A DNA stretch of 64,000 bases from Enterococcus phoeniculicola ATCC BAA-412 (GCF_000407505.1 NZ_ASWE01000005.1:62001-126000); one strand, 5' to 3'; counted from the first letter of the stretch, positions 17,086 through 26,718 are shown. Notes: generated from the letters alone by a model not told the origin. Made by a program: numbers and translations.

Positions 17086-17610
17086 TTAACGAAATGCATA
17101 CACAATATGCGTGATACCAAACATCATAAAGTAAAATCCTACCAAAAAGCTAAGTGTGAGTGCTGCAGATAATGGATTGAATAACAAAATAACTCCTAGG
17201 AAAATTCCTAGTACATTCACTAGTAATGTAAACCAATAATAGCCGTTACTAATCGACTTTGCTAAGTCTAACGCAAACAACCCCAGTACTGAATCCATAA
17301 TAAACCAAATAGCAAAGACAAACGGCAAAGCCAAAACACCAGCACGAATATTAAACAAGAAAAATACGCCAATAAGAATGTCTACTATCCCTACAAGTAA
17401 TGGCATTTTAGCTTTATAGCCTGTTAATTCTTTCCATTTATTTCGTGCAAAAATTTCAAATATTCCTTTCAAAAGTGCGAAAATTGCAAAAACCATAACA
17501 ATTGCAATCAAGTCTCCTGCTGGATTTTGAAAAGAGAATAGGGCAACGATAACAAATAAAATACCCATGAGAAGATTTCCCCAATCCACGCCTCTTTTTT
17601 GTTCCATCAT
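17086..17610 (-). CDS. HdeD-family (DUF308) membrane protein
   Basis: This is an integral membrane protein of about 174 residues with six hydrophobic spans arranged as paired helices, the pattern of DUF308/HdeD. HdeD in enterobacteria is linked to acid resistance, but the molecular role is unknown. The frame extends upstream to 17670; the site AAGAAGGAAAAT precedes adjacent ATGs at 17610 and 17607, so one of these is the start. It converges on pyruvate oxidase. A link to the acetate that enzyme produces is only speculation. Confidence 0.8.
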   Translation of the reverse strand: MMEQKRGVDWGNLLMGILFVIVALFSFQNPAGDLIAIVMVFAIFALLKGIFEIFARNKWKELTGYKAKMPLLVGIVDILIGVFFLFNIRAGVLALPFVFAIWFIMDSVLGLFALDLAKSISNGYYWFTLLVNVLGIFLGVILLFNPLSAALTLSFLVGFYFMMFGITHIVYAFR

Positions 17611-17742
17611 ATTTTCCTTCTTTCTTATTGCTTTCTCTTTTATCCTACTCCTATCAAAAAAACTCGTCAAAAAATATGTAATCTTATTTGATTCTTTTTT
17701 GCTTTTTGTTGATTTTTATAGGTGAACTCATTTTTTCCAAAC

Positions 17743-17756
17743 GTTTCACGTGAAAC
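17743..17756. promoter_or_regulatory. parS site
   Basis: The 14-bp palindrome GTTTCACGTGAAAC matches the core of the ParB-binding site parS perfectly; only the two outermost bases of the 16-mer differ. It lies in the intergenic region ahead of the ABC-F gene, about 25 kb left of oriC. Confidence 0.85.
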
Positions 17757-17883
17757 TTCAAAAGAATATTAATTTTTCAGTACTTTTTACAGGAAAAAAT
17801 CATAGTTATCTTGAAACTTTCACGTATCACCGATATAATGCTAAGAGACCGAGCGTCAATACTGATTAAAGTGAGGAAAACAA

Positions 17884-19506
17884 TTGATTACTGTAAATGA
17901 TGTCAGTTTGAATTTTTCAGATCGCAAACTGTTCGATGATGTAAATATTAAATTCACTCCTGGGAACTGTTACGGCCTGATTGGGGCAAATGGTGCAGGA
18001 AAATCTACCTTTTTAAAAATATTATCTGGTGACTTAGCACCTACGACTGGGAATGTGAGTCTAGGACCAGATGAGCGTATGGCTGTTTTAAAGCAAAATC
18101 ACTTTGACTATGAAGAATATACTGTGCTGGAAACGGTTATTATGGGACACAAGCGTCTTTATGAAGTCATGAAAGAAAAAGATGCTATCTATATGAAAGA
18201 AGATTTTTCTGATGAAGATGGTATCCGTGCGGCTGAGCTAGAAGGGGAATTTGCTGAATTAGATGGCTGGGAAGCAGAACCTGAAGCAGCTGTCTTACTA
18301 CAAGGCTTAAATATTCCAGAAGAATTTCACCATCAAACGATGAGTGAGCTGACTGCTGGACAAAAAGTCAAAGTGCTACTTGCACAAACACTTTTCGGAA
18401 AACCAGATGTCTTACTTTTGGATGAACCAACCAATGGATTAGATATCCAATCAATCAATTGGCTAGAAGAATTTTTAATTAACTTTGAAAACACTGTTAT
18501 CGTAGTTTCCCATGACCGTCATTTCTTAAACAAAGTATGTACACACATGGCAGATTTAGACTTTGGGAAAATTAAACTTTTTGTTGGAAACTATGATTTT
18601 TGGTTAGAATCAAGCCAGCTGGCTGCAAAACTTCAAGCAAATTCTAATGCAAAAAAAGAAGAACAAATCAAAGAATTACAAGACTTTATTGCACGATTTA
18701 GCGCGAATGCTTCTAAATCAAAACAAGCAACTTCTCGTAAAAAAATGTTGGATAAAATTACCTTGGATGATATTCAACCCTCTTCACGTCGTTATCCATT
18801 TGTTGGATTCAAACCAGAACGTGAGATTGGAAATGATTTACTTCAAGTAGAAAATGTTAGTGTTACTATTGATGGAAAGAAAATTTTAGATAATATCTCT
18901 TTCACATTAAACAAAGAAGATAAAGTAGCCTTCATTGCAAACAATGACATCACAACAACAACATTATTTAAAGTGATTATGGGCGAAATTACTCCCGATA
19001 CAGGATCTGTTCGTTGGGGTGTAACAACCACTCAATCTTATCTTCCAAAAGATAACTCTAGAGAATTTGACAACGAATTAACCATTTTAGACTGGCTGCG
19101 ACAATATGCAAGTAAAGAAGAAGATGACAATACCTTCTTACGTAGCTTCTTGGGACGTATGCTCTTTTCTGGGGAAGAAGTCTTAAAACCAGTGAATGTT
19201 CTTTCTGGGGGCGAAAAAGTCCGTTGTATGCTTTCTAAATTAATGCTCTCTAAATCCAACGTCTTAGTTCTTGATGATCCAACCAACCACTTAGACTTGG
19301 AATCTATTACTGCATTAAATGATGGACTAATGGCCTTCACAGGTGCGCTATTATTTGCTTCTCACGATCATCAATTTATTCAAACACTAGCAAATCGTAT
19401 TATTGCAGTCTCTGATAAAGGTGTAGTAGACCGTGCAGAAACAACCTATGATGAGTTCTTAGAAAATCCAGACGTAAAAGAACGTATGGCAACATTATTT
19501 GCTTAA
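17884..19506 (+). CDS. ABC-F family ATPase (YkpA/YbiT-like)
   Basis: This soluble protein has two ABC ATPase domains and no membrane segments, the form of ABC-F ribosome-associated factors. The first domain has Walker A GANGAGKST (about residues 35-43), signature LTAGQKVKV and Walker B VLLLDEPTN. The linker from about 250 to 300 is rich in lysine and serine. In the second domain the signature LSGGEKVRC and LVLDDPTNHLD are intact, but Walker A reads IANNDITTTT with no GK. At 540 residues it fits the YkpA/YbiT branch. It starts with TTG (GTGAGGAAAACAATTG). A role in translation is known for the family; the substrate state is not. Confidence 0.88.
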   Translation: MITVNDVSLNFSDRKLFDDVNIKFTPGNCYGLIGANGAGKSTFLKILSGDLAPTTGNVSLGPDERMAVLKQNHFDYEEYTVLETVIMGHKRLYEVMKEKDAIYMKEDFSDEDGIRAAELEGEFAELDGWEAEPEAAVLLQGLNIPEEFHHQTMSELTAGQKVKVLLAQTLFGKPDVLLLDEPTNGLDIQSINWLEEFLINFENTVIVVSHDRHFLNKVCTHMADLDFGKIKLFVGNYDFWLESSQLAAKLQANSNAKKEEQIKELQDFIARFSANASKSKQATSRKKMLDKITLDDIQPSSRRYPFVGFKPEREIGNDLLQVENVSVTIDGKKILDNISFTLNKEDKVAFIANNDITTTTLFKVIMGEITPDTGSVRWGVTTTQSYLPKDNSREFDNELTILDWLRQYASKEEDDNTFLRSFLGRMLFSGEEVLKPVNVLSGGEKVRCMLSKLMLSKSNVLVLDDPTNHLDLESITALNDGLMAFTGALLFASHDHQFIQTLANRIIAVSDKGVVDRAETTYDEFLENPDVKERMATLFA

Positions 19507-19520
19507 TCAGTTTTCATACC

Positions 19521-19560
19521 AAAAAAGATGTTTCTTGAGACCTCAAGAAACATCTTTTTT
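19521..19560. terminator. rho-independent terminator after ABC-F gene
   Basis: AAAAAAGATGTTTCTTGAG pairs perfectly with its complement across a three-base loop, ending in TTTTTT. It would work in both directions. Confidence 0.9.
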
Positions 19561-19708
19561 ACTTATTTAATGAGTTTTTGCTGAATAGAACGAAGCTTTT
19601 CCTTTTATGATTGTTCAATGCCTGACCCATCTACACCTCACAAAACTATCATTTTCAGTGAAGCACGTCCTCTTTATTTTTTTGTAGCTGAACACTTTTC
19701 CCTTGATT

Positions 19709-20572
19709 TTATCTCGTAATTCCCATTGAAAAAACGGCAATACAACCGTATCCTGTATGACTTGTAATCGTAGGTCCTAAAGGATAACAGATAACACCCT
19801 TCACATTTTTGGTCTCTAACAACTGCTCTTTAACTTTTTCTGCAGCTTCTTTATCTCCTGCATAAGCAATATAGATTGTTTGAGAAAGCGGAGCAACAAT
19901 TGTTTTCATCGTTTCATCTACCACCGTTTTTAATGCACGGTTTCTTCCACGAACTTTGTCTACGTTTTGTAATTTTCCTTCAGGACTCACATTGATAATA
20001 GGTTTCACATTTAACAAACCACCTAATGCAGCAGCTGTTTTAGAAATTCTGCCCCCTCTTTCAAGGTGTTTCAAATCATTCACCGTTACCCAAGAATGGA
20101 CTTTTCCTTTGTTTTCTTCCAGCCAGTCCACGGTCTCTTCTATGGACTTTCCTTCTTGTCGCAAACGATCTGCTTCTAAGACAAGAATTCCCTCTCCAAG
20201 GCTAGCTGCTTTTGAATCAACTATATGAATTGGGACTTCATCATATTCTTCTTTAAGCATTTCTATCGCTTGACGCGCACTGTTATAAGAACCGCTCAAT
20301 CCTGAAGAAAAAGCGACATAAAGAAGAGATATATTTTTATCAGCGTATTCTTTAAAGTACTCTAGATAACGTCCCACATTAATTTGTGTGGTTGATGGCT
20401 GACCACCCTCTTTTATCTTTTCTAAAAAGTCCTCTTGGTTAAATGATTTCCCTAAATCATCCACATATTCTTTACCATCTAGGGTGATAAACATGGGGAT
20501 AAAGGCAATTTTATGTTCTTCCAAGACCTCATATGGCAGGTCACAACAGGAGTCTGTAATAATTTGATACAT
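19709..20572 (-). CDS. DegV-family fatty acid-binding protein
   Basis: This 287-residue protein is a DegV family member. These bind long-chain fatty acids, and some (FakB) present them to the kinase FakA for incorporation into phospholipid. Typical motifs are seen: ITDSCCDLP at the N-terminus, PSTTQINVGRY at about 70, SGLSGSYNSAR at about 110, and RGGRISK at about 172. It starts at ATG 20572 and lies downstream of purA with a terminator between, so it is its own transcript. Which fatty acid it binds is not predictable. Confidence 0.9.
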   Translation of the reverse strand: MYQIITDSCCDLPYEVLEEHKIAFIPMFITLDGKEYVDDLGKSFNQEDFLEKIKEGGQPSTTQINVGRYLEYFKEYADKNISLLYVAFSSGLSGSYNSARQAIEMLKEEYDEVPIHIVDSKAASLGEGILVLEADRLRQEGKSIEETVDWLEENKGKVHSWVTVNDLKHLERGGRISKTAAALGGLLNVKPIINVSPEGKLQNVDKVRGRNRALKTVVDETMKTIVAPLSQTIYIAYAGDKEAAEKVKEQLLETKNVKGVICYPLGPTITSHTGYGCIAVFSMGITR

Positions 20573-20621
20573 ATTTTTCTTCCTCCTTGCTTTACTCTTT
20601 CCTACATTTTACCATTATCAA

Positions 20622-20663
20622 GAAAAAAACACCGAGAAGAACTTCTCTCTTCTCAGTGTTTTT
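20622..20663 (-). terminator. rho-independent terminator of purA
   Basis: On the minus strand AAACACtGAGAAGA pairs with TCTTCTCgGTGTTT and is followed by a T-run. It lies 53 bp after the purA stop. Confidence 0.85.
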
Positions 20664-20715
20664 CAATCAAACTCACTTAATTATCTAAGTTTTTCCTAAT
20701 AGCTCAAAAAATAGG

Positions 20716-22008
20716 CTAGATTTGCGCCCAAACACTTTCTAAGATGTTTGTTTGGTTTCTATCAGGTCCAACTGAAAACGTCGAGATACGCACGCCTACA
20801 AGCTCAGAAACACGTCTTACATAGTTGCGAGCATTTTCAGGTAATTCAGCAAGTGTTTTACATCCGGTAATATCCTCAGACCAGCCTGGTAATTCTTCAT
20901 AGACAGGCTTACAACGATTTAGTTCTTTTAAGCTAGCTGGATAATGATAAATCAGCTCTCCGTCTAATTCGTAAGCCGTACAGATTTTCACTGTATCTAG
21001 TCCACTCAACACATCAATTGAATTTAATGATAGATTCGTAATCCCTGATACTCGTTTTGAATGACGCATCACAACAGAATCAAACCAACCCACACGACGT
21101 GGACGCCCTGTAGTTGTTCCATACTCTTTTCCAACTGTCCGAATTTGTTCTCCTGTTTCGTCAAACAGCTCTGTAGGGAATGGACCATCTCCTACACGTG
21201 AAGTATAGGCTTTACATACACCCACAACTTTATTGATCTTAGATGGACCTACACCACTCCCAATAGTTACTCCACCGGCTACAGGGTTAGAAGAAGTAAC
21301 AAATGGATAGGTTCCTTGGTCAATATCCAGCATAACCCCTTGTGCGCCTTCAAAAAGTACACGTTTACCTGCATCTAACGCATCATTTAAAATGACTGAT
21401 GTGTCTGTTACATATTGTTTAATTTGTTGACCATACTCATAATACTCTTCAAAAATATCATCAAAACTCATTGCTTCATCGTCAAACATTTTAACAAACT
21501 GACGATTTTTTTCTTCTAAGTTAATCTTTAAACGTTCTTCAAAAATTTCTTTGTCTAAAAGATCTGCTACACGAATACCCACGCGAGCTGCTTTATCCAT
21601 ATAAGCGGGTCCAATTCCTTTAATGGTTGTCCCAATCTTATTTTCACCCTTTGCATCTTCTTGCAATTGGTCTAATTTGATATGGTAGGGTAAAATAACG
21701 TGTGCACGATCAGAAATACGTAAATTATCTGTTGTTACGTTATGCTCTTTTAAATAAGCGAGCTCTTTTACTAATGATTTTGGATTGACTACCACACCAT
21801 TTCCAATCACACTAATTTTTTCCTTGTAAAAAATCCCAGAAGGAATCAAGTGTAATTTATAGGTTACGCCGTCAAACTTAATTGTATGCCCTGCGTTGTC
21901 TCCGCCTTGATAGCGAGCAATGACCTCAGCATTTTCACTTAGAAAATCAGTGATCTTTCCCTTACCTTCATCGCCCCATTGAGTTCCTACAACTACTACA
22001 GATGACAT
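20716..22008 (-). CDS. purA: adenylosuccinate synthetase
   Basis: This GTP-dependent enzyme joins IMP and aspartate to give adenylosuccinate, the committed step toward AMP. At 430 residues it is full length. The N-terminal phosphate loop [14 protein letters not shown], the IMP-site region [10 protein letters not shown] and the later [13 protein letters not shown] are all present. It starts at ATG 22008 (GAGGTGCTTGA upstream). The long gap upstream contains a TATAAT-type -10 on the minus strand (near 22088-22093) and a PurBox-like CACGAACATT at 22121-22130; control by PurR is a guess. guaB, the other branch from IMP, is at the right end of the window. Confidence 0.96.
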   Translation of the reverse strand: MSSVVVVGTQWGDEGKGKITDFLSENAEVIARYQGGDNAGHTIKFDGVTYKLHLIPSGIFYKEKISVIGNGVVVNPKSLVKELAYLKEHNVTTDNLRISDRAHVILPYHIKLDQLQEDAKGENKIGTTIKGIGPAYMDKAARVGIRVADLLDKEIFEERLKINLEEKNRQFVKMFDDEAMSFDDIFEEYYEYGQQIKQYVTDTSVILNDALDAGKRVLFEGAQGVMLDIDQGTYPFVTSSNPVAGGVTIGSGVGPSKINKVVGVCKAYTSRVGDGPFPTELFDETGEQIRTVGKEYGTTTGRPRRVGWFDSVVMRHSKRVSGITNLSLNSIDVLSGLDTVKICTAYELDGELIYHYPASLKELNRCKPVYEELPGWSEDITGCKTLAELPENARNYVRRVSELVGVRISTFSVGPDRNQTNILESVWAQI

Positions 22009-22199
22009 TCAAGCACCTCATTCTTTATTTTTTTAATCCTGAATAATTGTACCAAGAAAACCAACATATTTCAATGAAAATCGAATATTATAAAAAAATA
22101 CTTTTATTTAAAAAGCAAAACACGAACATTTTTTTGTTTTATAAAATATTTTTCCGATTTACTTTGACAATAATCGGATTTTCAACTAGCTATTTTTAT

Positions 22200-22360
22200 C
22201 CAAAATAAAAAGAGACCAGAACATAATCTAAAAAAGTTATGCCTGACCTCGTCATATTTAAATAAAAGATTGGAACACAAGAAGCTTATTTTTATTGCTG
22301 AAAATCATGGAACTAACCGTTTCGATGGTACGAACTAACCGCTCTTTTTTTAGAGCACGC
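22200..22360. repeat. modular intergenic repeat, locus 3 (diverged)
   Basis: The start (aagttatgcctgacctcgtc, 22234-22253) matches the terminal block of locus 1 and is followed by aataaaagattggaacacaag, near to ttaataaaggttaggaatag. A diverged 51-bp-type unit, tgctgaaaatcatggaac then tttcgatggtac and ctaaccgctc (22298-22348), follows. It lies between dnaB and purA. Confidence 0.55.
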
Positions 22361-22415
22361 TCGCCAACGTCAGCCCCTCATCTAAAAAGCATGGTGAAAA
22401 TTCTTCTACTGACTA

Positions 22416-23789
22416 TTAATAGAATTCTTCTCTTGGTGATAGAGAAGAAAACTTATTATATTCTTTAATGAATAGTAACTCAACAGTACCTCGTGCACCA
22501 CTCCGGTTTTTCTCAATGATAACCTCTACAACGTTATCATTTTGCGGAGCTTCTCGCTCTTCTCCCTCTTCGCCACCTTCTCTATCGTAATAATCATCAC
22601 GATATAAGAATGCAACGATATCTGCATCCTGCTCAATAGACCCTGATTCACGAATATCACTTAATACGGGACGTTTATCCTGACGTTGCTCTACACCACG
22701 AGAAAGCTGTGACAAGGCAATTACGGGAACCTTTAGTTCTTTTGCAAGTTTTTTCAATTGACGAGAGATTTCAGAAACCTCTTGTTGTCTATTTTCTCTT
22801 CCAGTTCCTTCAATTAATTGCAGGTAATCAATTAGAATTAGACCCAAATTTCCTTTTTCCTGAGCAAGCTTTCGACATTTTGCACGAATCTCAGAAATCT
22901 TAATCCCCGGAGTATCATCAATATAGATATTTGCTTTTGACAGACTGCCCATTGCAACAATCAAATTAGACCATTCTTCTTCTGACAGCTGCCCTGTTCG
23001 TAAATGACTCGCTTCAATCGATCCTTCAGCACATAACATACGGTTTACGAGAGACTCTGCCCCCATTTCCAAACTAAAAATAGCTACAGATCGATCTGTT
23101 TTCGTTCCAACATTCTGTGCTATGTTCAAAGCAAAAGCTGTTTTCCCTACCGCTGGACGTGCAGCTAAGATAATTAGTTCTTCTGCTTGTAAGCCAGCAG
23201 TCATTTTATCTAAGGCCTGATAGCCCGTAGGAAGTCCAGTTATTTCTTCATTATTTTTTGACAACTGGTCAATATTTTCAATTGTCGTATTTAATACATC
23301 TGCGATAGAAAGGAAGCCACTACGATTTCGCTTTTCGGAAACCTCTAGAATACTCTTTTCTGCATCGTCTAAAATTGTTTGAACATCTTCTCCTTGCTCA
23401 AACCCTTTGGTTACAATTCCAGTAGCTGTTTGTATCAGACTTCGCAACAACGAATTTTCTTCAACAATTTTTGCATAATACGTAATATTAGCTGCTGTAG
23501 GAACGGCCATTGCTAAATCAGAAAGATAGCTTAAACTGCCTACATCTTCTAATAAATTTTCTTGCTCTAATCGTGACTTTACCGTGATTACATCAATCGC
23601 TTCATTTCGATCGTTCAGAGCAATCATAGTCTGGAAGATGATTTGATGACTCCGCCGGTAAAAATCTTTTGGCTCAATATATTCCATAGCATCAATAATC
23701 GTTTCCGCATCTAGAAATATTGAACCCAAAACAGCCTGTTCTGCTTCGATATTTTGAGGTGGAACACGATCTTGCCAAACTTCGTTCAT
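22416..23789 (-). CDS. dnaB: replicative DNA helicase
   Basis: This is the hexameric 5'-3' helicase of the replication fork (named DnaC in Bacillus). At 457 residues it is full length: an N-terminal DnaB domain (about 10-110) with PPQNIEAEQAVLGS, then a RecA-like domain with Walker A ARPAVGKTAFAL (about 210) and LIDYLQLI. It starts at ATG 23789 and follows rplI by 126 bp with a terminator hairpin between. In many Firmicutes gdpP-rplI-dnaB are neighbours; here gdpP is absent. Confidence 0.96.
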   Translation of the reverse strand: MNEVWQDRVPPQNIEAEQAVLGSIFLDAETIIDAMEYIEPKDFYRRSHQIIFQTMIALNDRNEAIDVITVKSRLEQENLLEDVGSLSYLSDLAMAVPTAANITYYAKIVEENSLLRSLIQTATGIVTKGFEQGEDVQTILDDAEKSILEVSEKRNRSGFLSIADVLNTTIENIDQLSKNNEEITGLPTGYQALDKMTAGLQAEELIILAARPAVGKTAFALNIAQNVGTKTDRSVAIFSLEMGAESLVNRMLCAEGSIEASHLRTGQLSEEEWSNLIVAMGSLSKANIYIDDTPGIKISEIRAKCRKLAQEKGNLGLILIDYLQLIEGTGRENRQQEVSEISRQLKKLAKELKVPVIALSQLSRGVEQRQDKRPVLSDIRESGSIEQDADIVAFLYRDDYYDREGGEEGEEREAPQNDNVVEVIIEKNRSGARGTVELLFIKEYNKFSSLSPREEFY

Positions 23790-23851
23790 ATCTATCGCTC
23801 CTATATTTTATCAGTCTATCTATTTTACAAGAAATTAATCCAAAGTACAAT

Positions 23852-23890
23852 AAGAGCCTGGAACAATCACTTTTAATGTCCCAGACTCTT
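23852..23890 (-). terminator. hairpin between rplI and dnaB
   Basis: AAGAGtCTGG and CCAGgCTCTT pair in minus orientation across a loop of about 19 bases. The T-run after it is weak (ATTG), so some read-through into dnaB is possible. Confidence 0.65.
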
Positions 23891-23915
23891 GTATATACAT
23901 TGAATATGAAATGGC

Positions 23916-24368
23916 TTATTCCGCTACTACATGAACTTTGATGGTCGCAGTCACTTCTGAATGTAATTTAACAGGAACTTTTGTGTAGCCAAGTGTACGA
24001 ATTGGATTCTCCAATTCAATTTTACGTTTATCTAGTTTTACTTTGTATTGTTTATTCAGCCCTTCAGCAATTTGCTTTGAAGGAATTGAACCAAATAAAC
24101 GGCTATCTTCCCCTGCTTTTGCTTTCAATTCAACAACTGTTTCTTCTTTTTCTAAGAAATCCTTTAATTCTTTTGCTTCTTCCAGGACTTCCTCATCATG
24201 TTTTTGTTGTGCTTTTTTCTTACCTTCTAATTCGCTGATGCTGCCTTTATTTGCTTCTTTCGCCAAATTATTTTTTAATAGGAAATTTTGTGCATATCCT
24301 GTTGGTACTTCTTTCACGTCACCTTTTTTGCCTTTTCCTTTAACATCCTGTAAAAAAATTACTTTCAT
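23916..24368 (-). CDS. rplI: ribosomal protein L9
   Basis: L9 is a large-subunit protein that binds 23S rRNA and helps keep the reading frame. At 150 residues it is full length: N-terminal rRNA-binding domain [21 protein letters not shown], long charged central helix, and C-terminal domain ending VKVHVVAE-like. The frame extends to 24386, but GGAGAGTACGCAT precedes the ATG at 24368, which begins the canonical MKVIFL. It is transcribed toward dnaB. Confidence 0.96.
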   Translation of the reverse strand: MKVIFLQDVKGKGKKGDVKEVPTGYAQNFLLKNNLAKEANKGSISELEGKKKAQQKHDEEVLEEAKELKDFLEKEETVVELKAKAGEDSRLFGSIPSKQIAEGLNKQYKVKLDKRKIELENPIRTLGYTKVPVKLHSEVTATIKVHVVAE

Positions 24369-24688
24369 ATGCGTACTCTCCTTCATTAAATTTCATAGAA
24401 TGGATTCATTAAAATAAATCTTTTACCAAATCCTCTTATCACTTAGTTGAATATAAACACTTACTGCTCTTCTTAAAATAAAATTTATCTCTTACATCCA
24501 GCATAAGCTTCCCCTGTTATTGTACTAAAGAACATGTTTGTTCACAAGTTTTCTTCTCTTCAAAACAGAAAATAAGAACACACGTTCTTCCTATAGAGGT
24601 TAGCTTATTCACTTAACAAGTCTTCATACGCATATCTCCAGTTCTATTTATTCATTGTAGACTTGTAAAAAAAATTTCTGTGTTTAAA

Positions 24689-24704
24689 TGTTTCACGTGA
24701 AACA
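24689..24704. promoter_or_regulatory. parS site (perfect consensus)
   Basis: TGTTTCACGTGAAACA is identical to the 16-bp consensus for ParB/Spo0J binding. It lies 18 kb left of oriC in a gene-free gap. ParA and ParB are encoded at 59.4-61.1 kb. Confidence 0.95.
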
Positions 24705-24869
24705 TCATTTATAAGCTAACAGTCAACCTGTTTCTCAAATTTAAATAATTTACTGGAAATCAGGGATCTAACTATTTTATTTACGTTTTACCTTTATTAA
24801 AGACTGAATAGCAGAACATATTTTTACTACTGGAAATCATGAAAATTCACAAGGTCAATACAGAAGTGG

Positions 24870-25370
24870 TTAGCTCCGATAAATAAGCAGAGTGTGACTC
24901 CATAGGAAGTGGAACTTCCATAATCCGCAACACCAAGTAGATACTGTTGCTCCATTGAAAGTCAAATTCCCGTGATTTACAGCACCAGGTAGATACTATA
25001 AATCATAGGAAGTGAAGCTTCCATGATTTATAGCAATATGCAGCTCTTCACAAAAACAATAGGAAATATTAAGAGTGTCTTCTATATTGACTGATTTCTA
25101 ATAGATGTTTCTCAAATTTCGGGAACCAAGTAGGTACGTTTCTACATCTGTTTCTTTCAGAAAAAGTGTATCAATGTAATTTCTATCTTTGAAATCATCA
25201 ACTCTATATCCTTATGCTTAGAAATTGTTAAAAGTGTGAAATACAGGGGAGATGCTCAATTCTAAAAGCTCATTCAACTTTTAGAGATTGAAGAGAGCGA
25301 AACACCGAGAAGATACGTCTCCCCCTCAGCACATAGTGGAGATGTATTTCTCCTCTTCCCTTTATATTAA
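24870..25370. repeat. modular intergenic repeat, locus 4 (inverted, three units)
   Basis: This copy is in the reverse orientation to locus 1. Three 51-52-bp units with caccaagtagatac or caccaggtagatac (24931 and 24983) carry small hairpins such as GGAAGTggaACTTCC (24905-24919). Then gggaaccaagtaggtacg and ctttcagaaaaagtgtatc (25121-25173) match the pre-unit stretch of locus 1. The final part (gattgaagagagcgaaac, 25290-25307) matches its central block. The order of modules, read in reverse, is the same as in locus 1. Confidence 0.75.
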
Positions 25371-25471
25371 CCCAATTAACAAAGAATGTGCATCCTCATC
25401 GAACGTGCCAATTGAAAAAATATTTTATGTATAAAAAAAAGAGATTTCCTAAGAAATCTCTTTTGAAATTA

Positions 25472-25711
25472 TTATTGTTCTTCGCCTACGAAAGGTAGAA
25501 GTCCCATAATACGTGCGCGTTTAATAGCAATCGTAACTTTACGTTGATTTTTCGCACCAGTACCAGTTACACGACGTGGTAAAATCTTTCCACGTTCTGA
25601 AATAAATCTTTTCAATAATTCAACATCTTTATAATCGATGTGATCAATATGGTTAGCAGCGATATAGTCAACTTTACGACGTTTACGCCCGCCTCTTCTT
25701 TGTTGTGCCAT
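25472..25711 (-). CDS. rpsR: ribosomal protein S18
   Basis: S18 is a small-subunit protein that pairs with S6 on the 30S platform. This 79-residue protein has the typical [13 protein letters not shown] start and [17 protein letters not shown] core. It starts at ATG 25711 (GGAGGGAAATAAGG) 27 bp after ssb. It is the last gene of the rpsF-ssb-rpsR operon, and a short inverted repeat at 25441-25460 probably terminates it. Confidence 0.97.
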   Translation of the reverse strand: MAQQRRGGRKRRKVDYIAANHIDHIDYKDVELLKRFISERGKILPRRVTGTGAKNQRKVTIAIKRARIMGLLPFVGEEQ

Positions 25712-25738
25712 CCTTATTTCCCTCCTATCAAAATTTCT

Positions 25739-26272
25739 TTAGAATGGTAAATCATCGTCTGAAATATCAATAGTATTACTTGATCCACCAAATGGATCGC
25801 TGTCTCTATTGAAATCAGGCATACCGTTGTTAGATGATTGAGCTGGTTGATTAAAATTGTTTTGCCCTTGGCTTTCGAATTGGTTCGTAGATTGTTGATT
25901 TCCAAAACTATTTCCGCTATCTTGCTGGCGCTGTTCTGAAGTTGAACGAGATTCCAATAATTGGAAACTTTCAGCAACAACTTCTGTAACATAAACTTTT
26001 TGACCTTGTTGATTATCATAAGAACGTGTTTGAATACGTCCAGTTACACCTAAAAGAGTTCCTTTACGTGCATAATTTGCCATTGTTTCAGCAGATTTTC
26101 TCCAAATCACACAGTTAATAAAGTCAGCTTCACGATTTCCACTTTGGTTTGTAAAATTACGATTTACTGCTAAAGTAAATGACGCAACAGCTGTTCCACT
26201 AGCAGTATAACGCAAGTCAGGATCTTTTGTTAATCTTCCTACCAATACAACATTATTAATCAAATTTGTCAT
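25739..26272 (-). CDS. ssb: single-stranded DNA-binding protein
   Basis: This protein coats single-stranded DNA during replication and repair. It has 177 residues: an N-terminal OB fold (about 1-107, [18 protein letters not shown]), a flexible Gln/Asn/Ser-rich linker, and the acidic C-terminal tip DISDDDLPF that recruits partner proteins. It starts at ATG 26272 (GAGGAGATG) and is sandwiched between rpsF and rpsR, the usual operon. The 34-bp gap to rpsF contains a near-parS site. Confidence 0.97.
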   Translation of the reverse strand: MTNLINNVVLVGRLTKDPDLRYTASGTAVASFTLAVNRNFTNQSGNREADFINCVIWRKSAETMANYARKGTLLGVTGRIQTRSYDNQQGQKVYVTEVVAESFQLLESRSTSEQRQQDSGNSFGNQQSTNQFESQGQNNFNQPAQSSNNGMPDFNRDSDPFGGSSNTIDISDDDLPF

Positions 26273-26286
26273 CTCCTCTCATCAAT

Positions 26287-26302
26287 TGTTTCATGTGAAA
26301 CA
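26287..26302. promoter_or_regulatory. near-consensus parS site
   Basis: TGTTTCATGTGAAACA has one mismatch to parS (TG for the central CG). It lies in the rpsF-ssb gap, 15 bp ahead of the ssb start. ParB may bind it more weakly than the site at 24689. Confidence 0.6.
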
Positions 26303-26306
26303 ATTC

Positions 26307-26606
26307 TTACGCTTCTTCTTTAACAATCATGTGACGGATAATATCGTCATTGATTTTTGCAAGACGGTCAAATTCATTGATTGCATCTGCACTTGATGGA
26401 GAAGAAACTTTTACGATGTGATAGATTCCTTCACGGTAACCGTTAATTTCATACGCTAGACGGCGTTTTTCCCAATCTTTTGATTCGATAACTTCTGCTC
26501 CGTTATCTTTCAAAATTGAGTCAAAACGTTCAACTAAAGCGGCTTTTGCTTCTTCATCAATGTTTGGACGAATAATGTACATAACTTCATATTTCGTATT
26601 TTCCAT
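26307..26606 (-). CDS. rpsF: ribosomal protein S6
   Basis: S6 binds S18 and the central domain of 16S rRNA. This 99-residue protein has the usual [19 protein letters not shown] start and ends RHMIVKEEA. It starts at ATG 26606 behind GGGAGGTGAAGATC. It is the first gene of rpsF-ssb-rpsR. The 5' leader carries a hairpin and probably the S6:S18 autoregulatory site. Confidence 0.97.
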   Translation of the reverse strand: MENTKYEVMYIIRPNIDEEAKAALVERFDSILKDNGAEVIESKDWEKRRLAYEINGYREGIYHIVKVSSPSSADAINEFDRLAKINDDIIRHMIVKEEA

Positions 26607-26718
26607 TGATCTTCACCTCCCTATGGACTTTAGGCCCTTGTTCTAACAAGAGCAAGGAGAACAGGTTAAAAACCTGTTCACAAACATGTATTATACACCT
26701 TTCTCCCTGTGAAATCAA
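26607..26718 (-). promoter_or_regulatory. rpsF promoter and structured leader (probable S6:S18 leader)
   Basis: On the minus strand TTGATT (26713-26718) and TATAAT (26690-26695) are 17 bp apart. The transcript would then contain the hairpin GAACAGGTT...AACCTGTTC (26659-26679) and a second one, CCTTG...CAAGG, before the ribosome binding site. rpsF leaders in many bacteria bind the S6:S18 dimer to repress the operon; that this is one is inferred from position and structure, as I could not check the motif in detail. Confidence 0.5.

Larger units (their letters stand above)
24369..25471. other. 1.1-kb gene-free gap between rpsR and rplI
   Basis: No gene is visible. The gap holds a perfect parS site (24689-24704) and a long copy of the modular repeat (about 24870-25370). 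In related genomes as I recall them, gdpP (c-di-AMP phosphodiesterase) lies at this position; no remnant of its DHH motifs is visible in either strand. An inverted repeat gagatttcctaagaaatctc at 25441-25460 is the probable minus-strand terminator of rpsR. Confidence 0.7.

Noticed and set aside
24870-25030. Possible CRISPR array of three units
   Set aside because: Unit similarity covers the whole period with no unique spacers, no cas genes are near, and the same units occur singly elsewhere.
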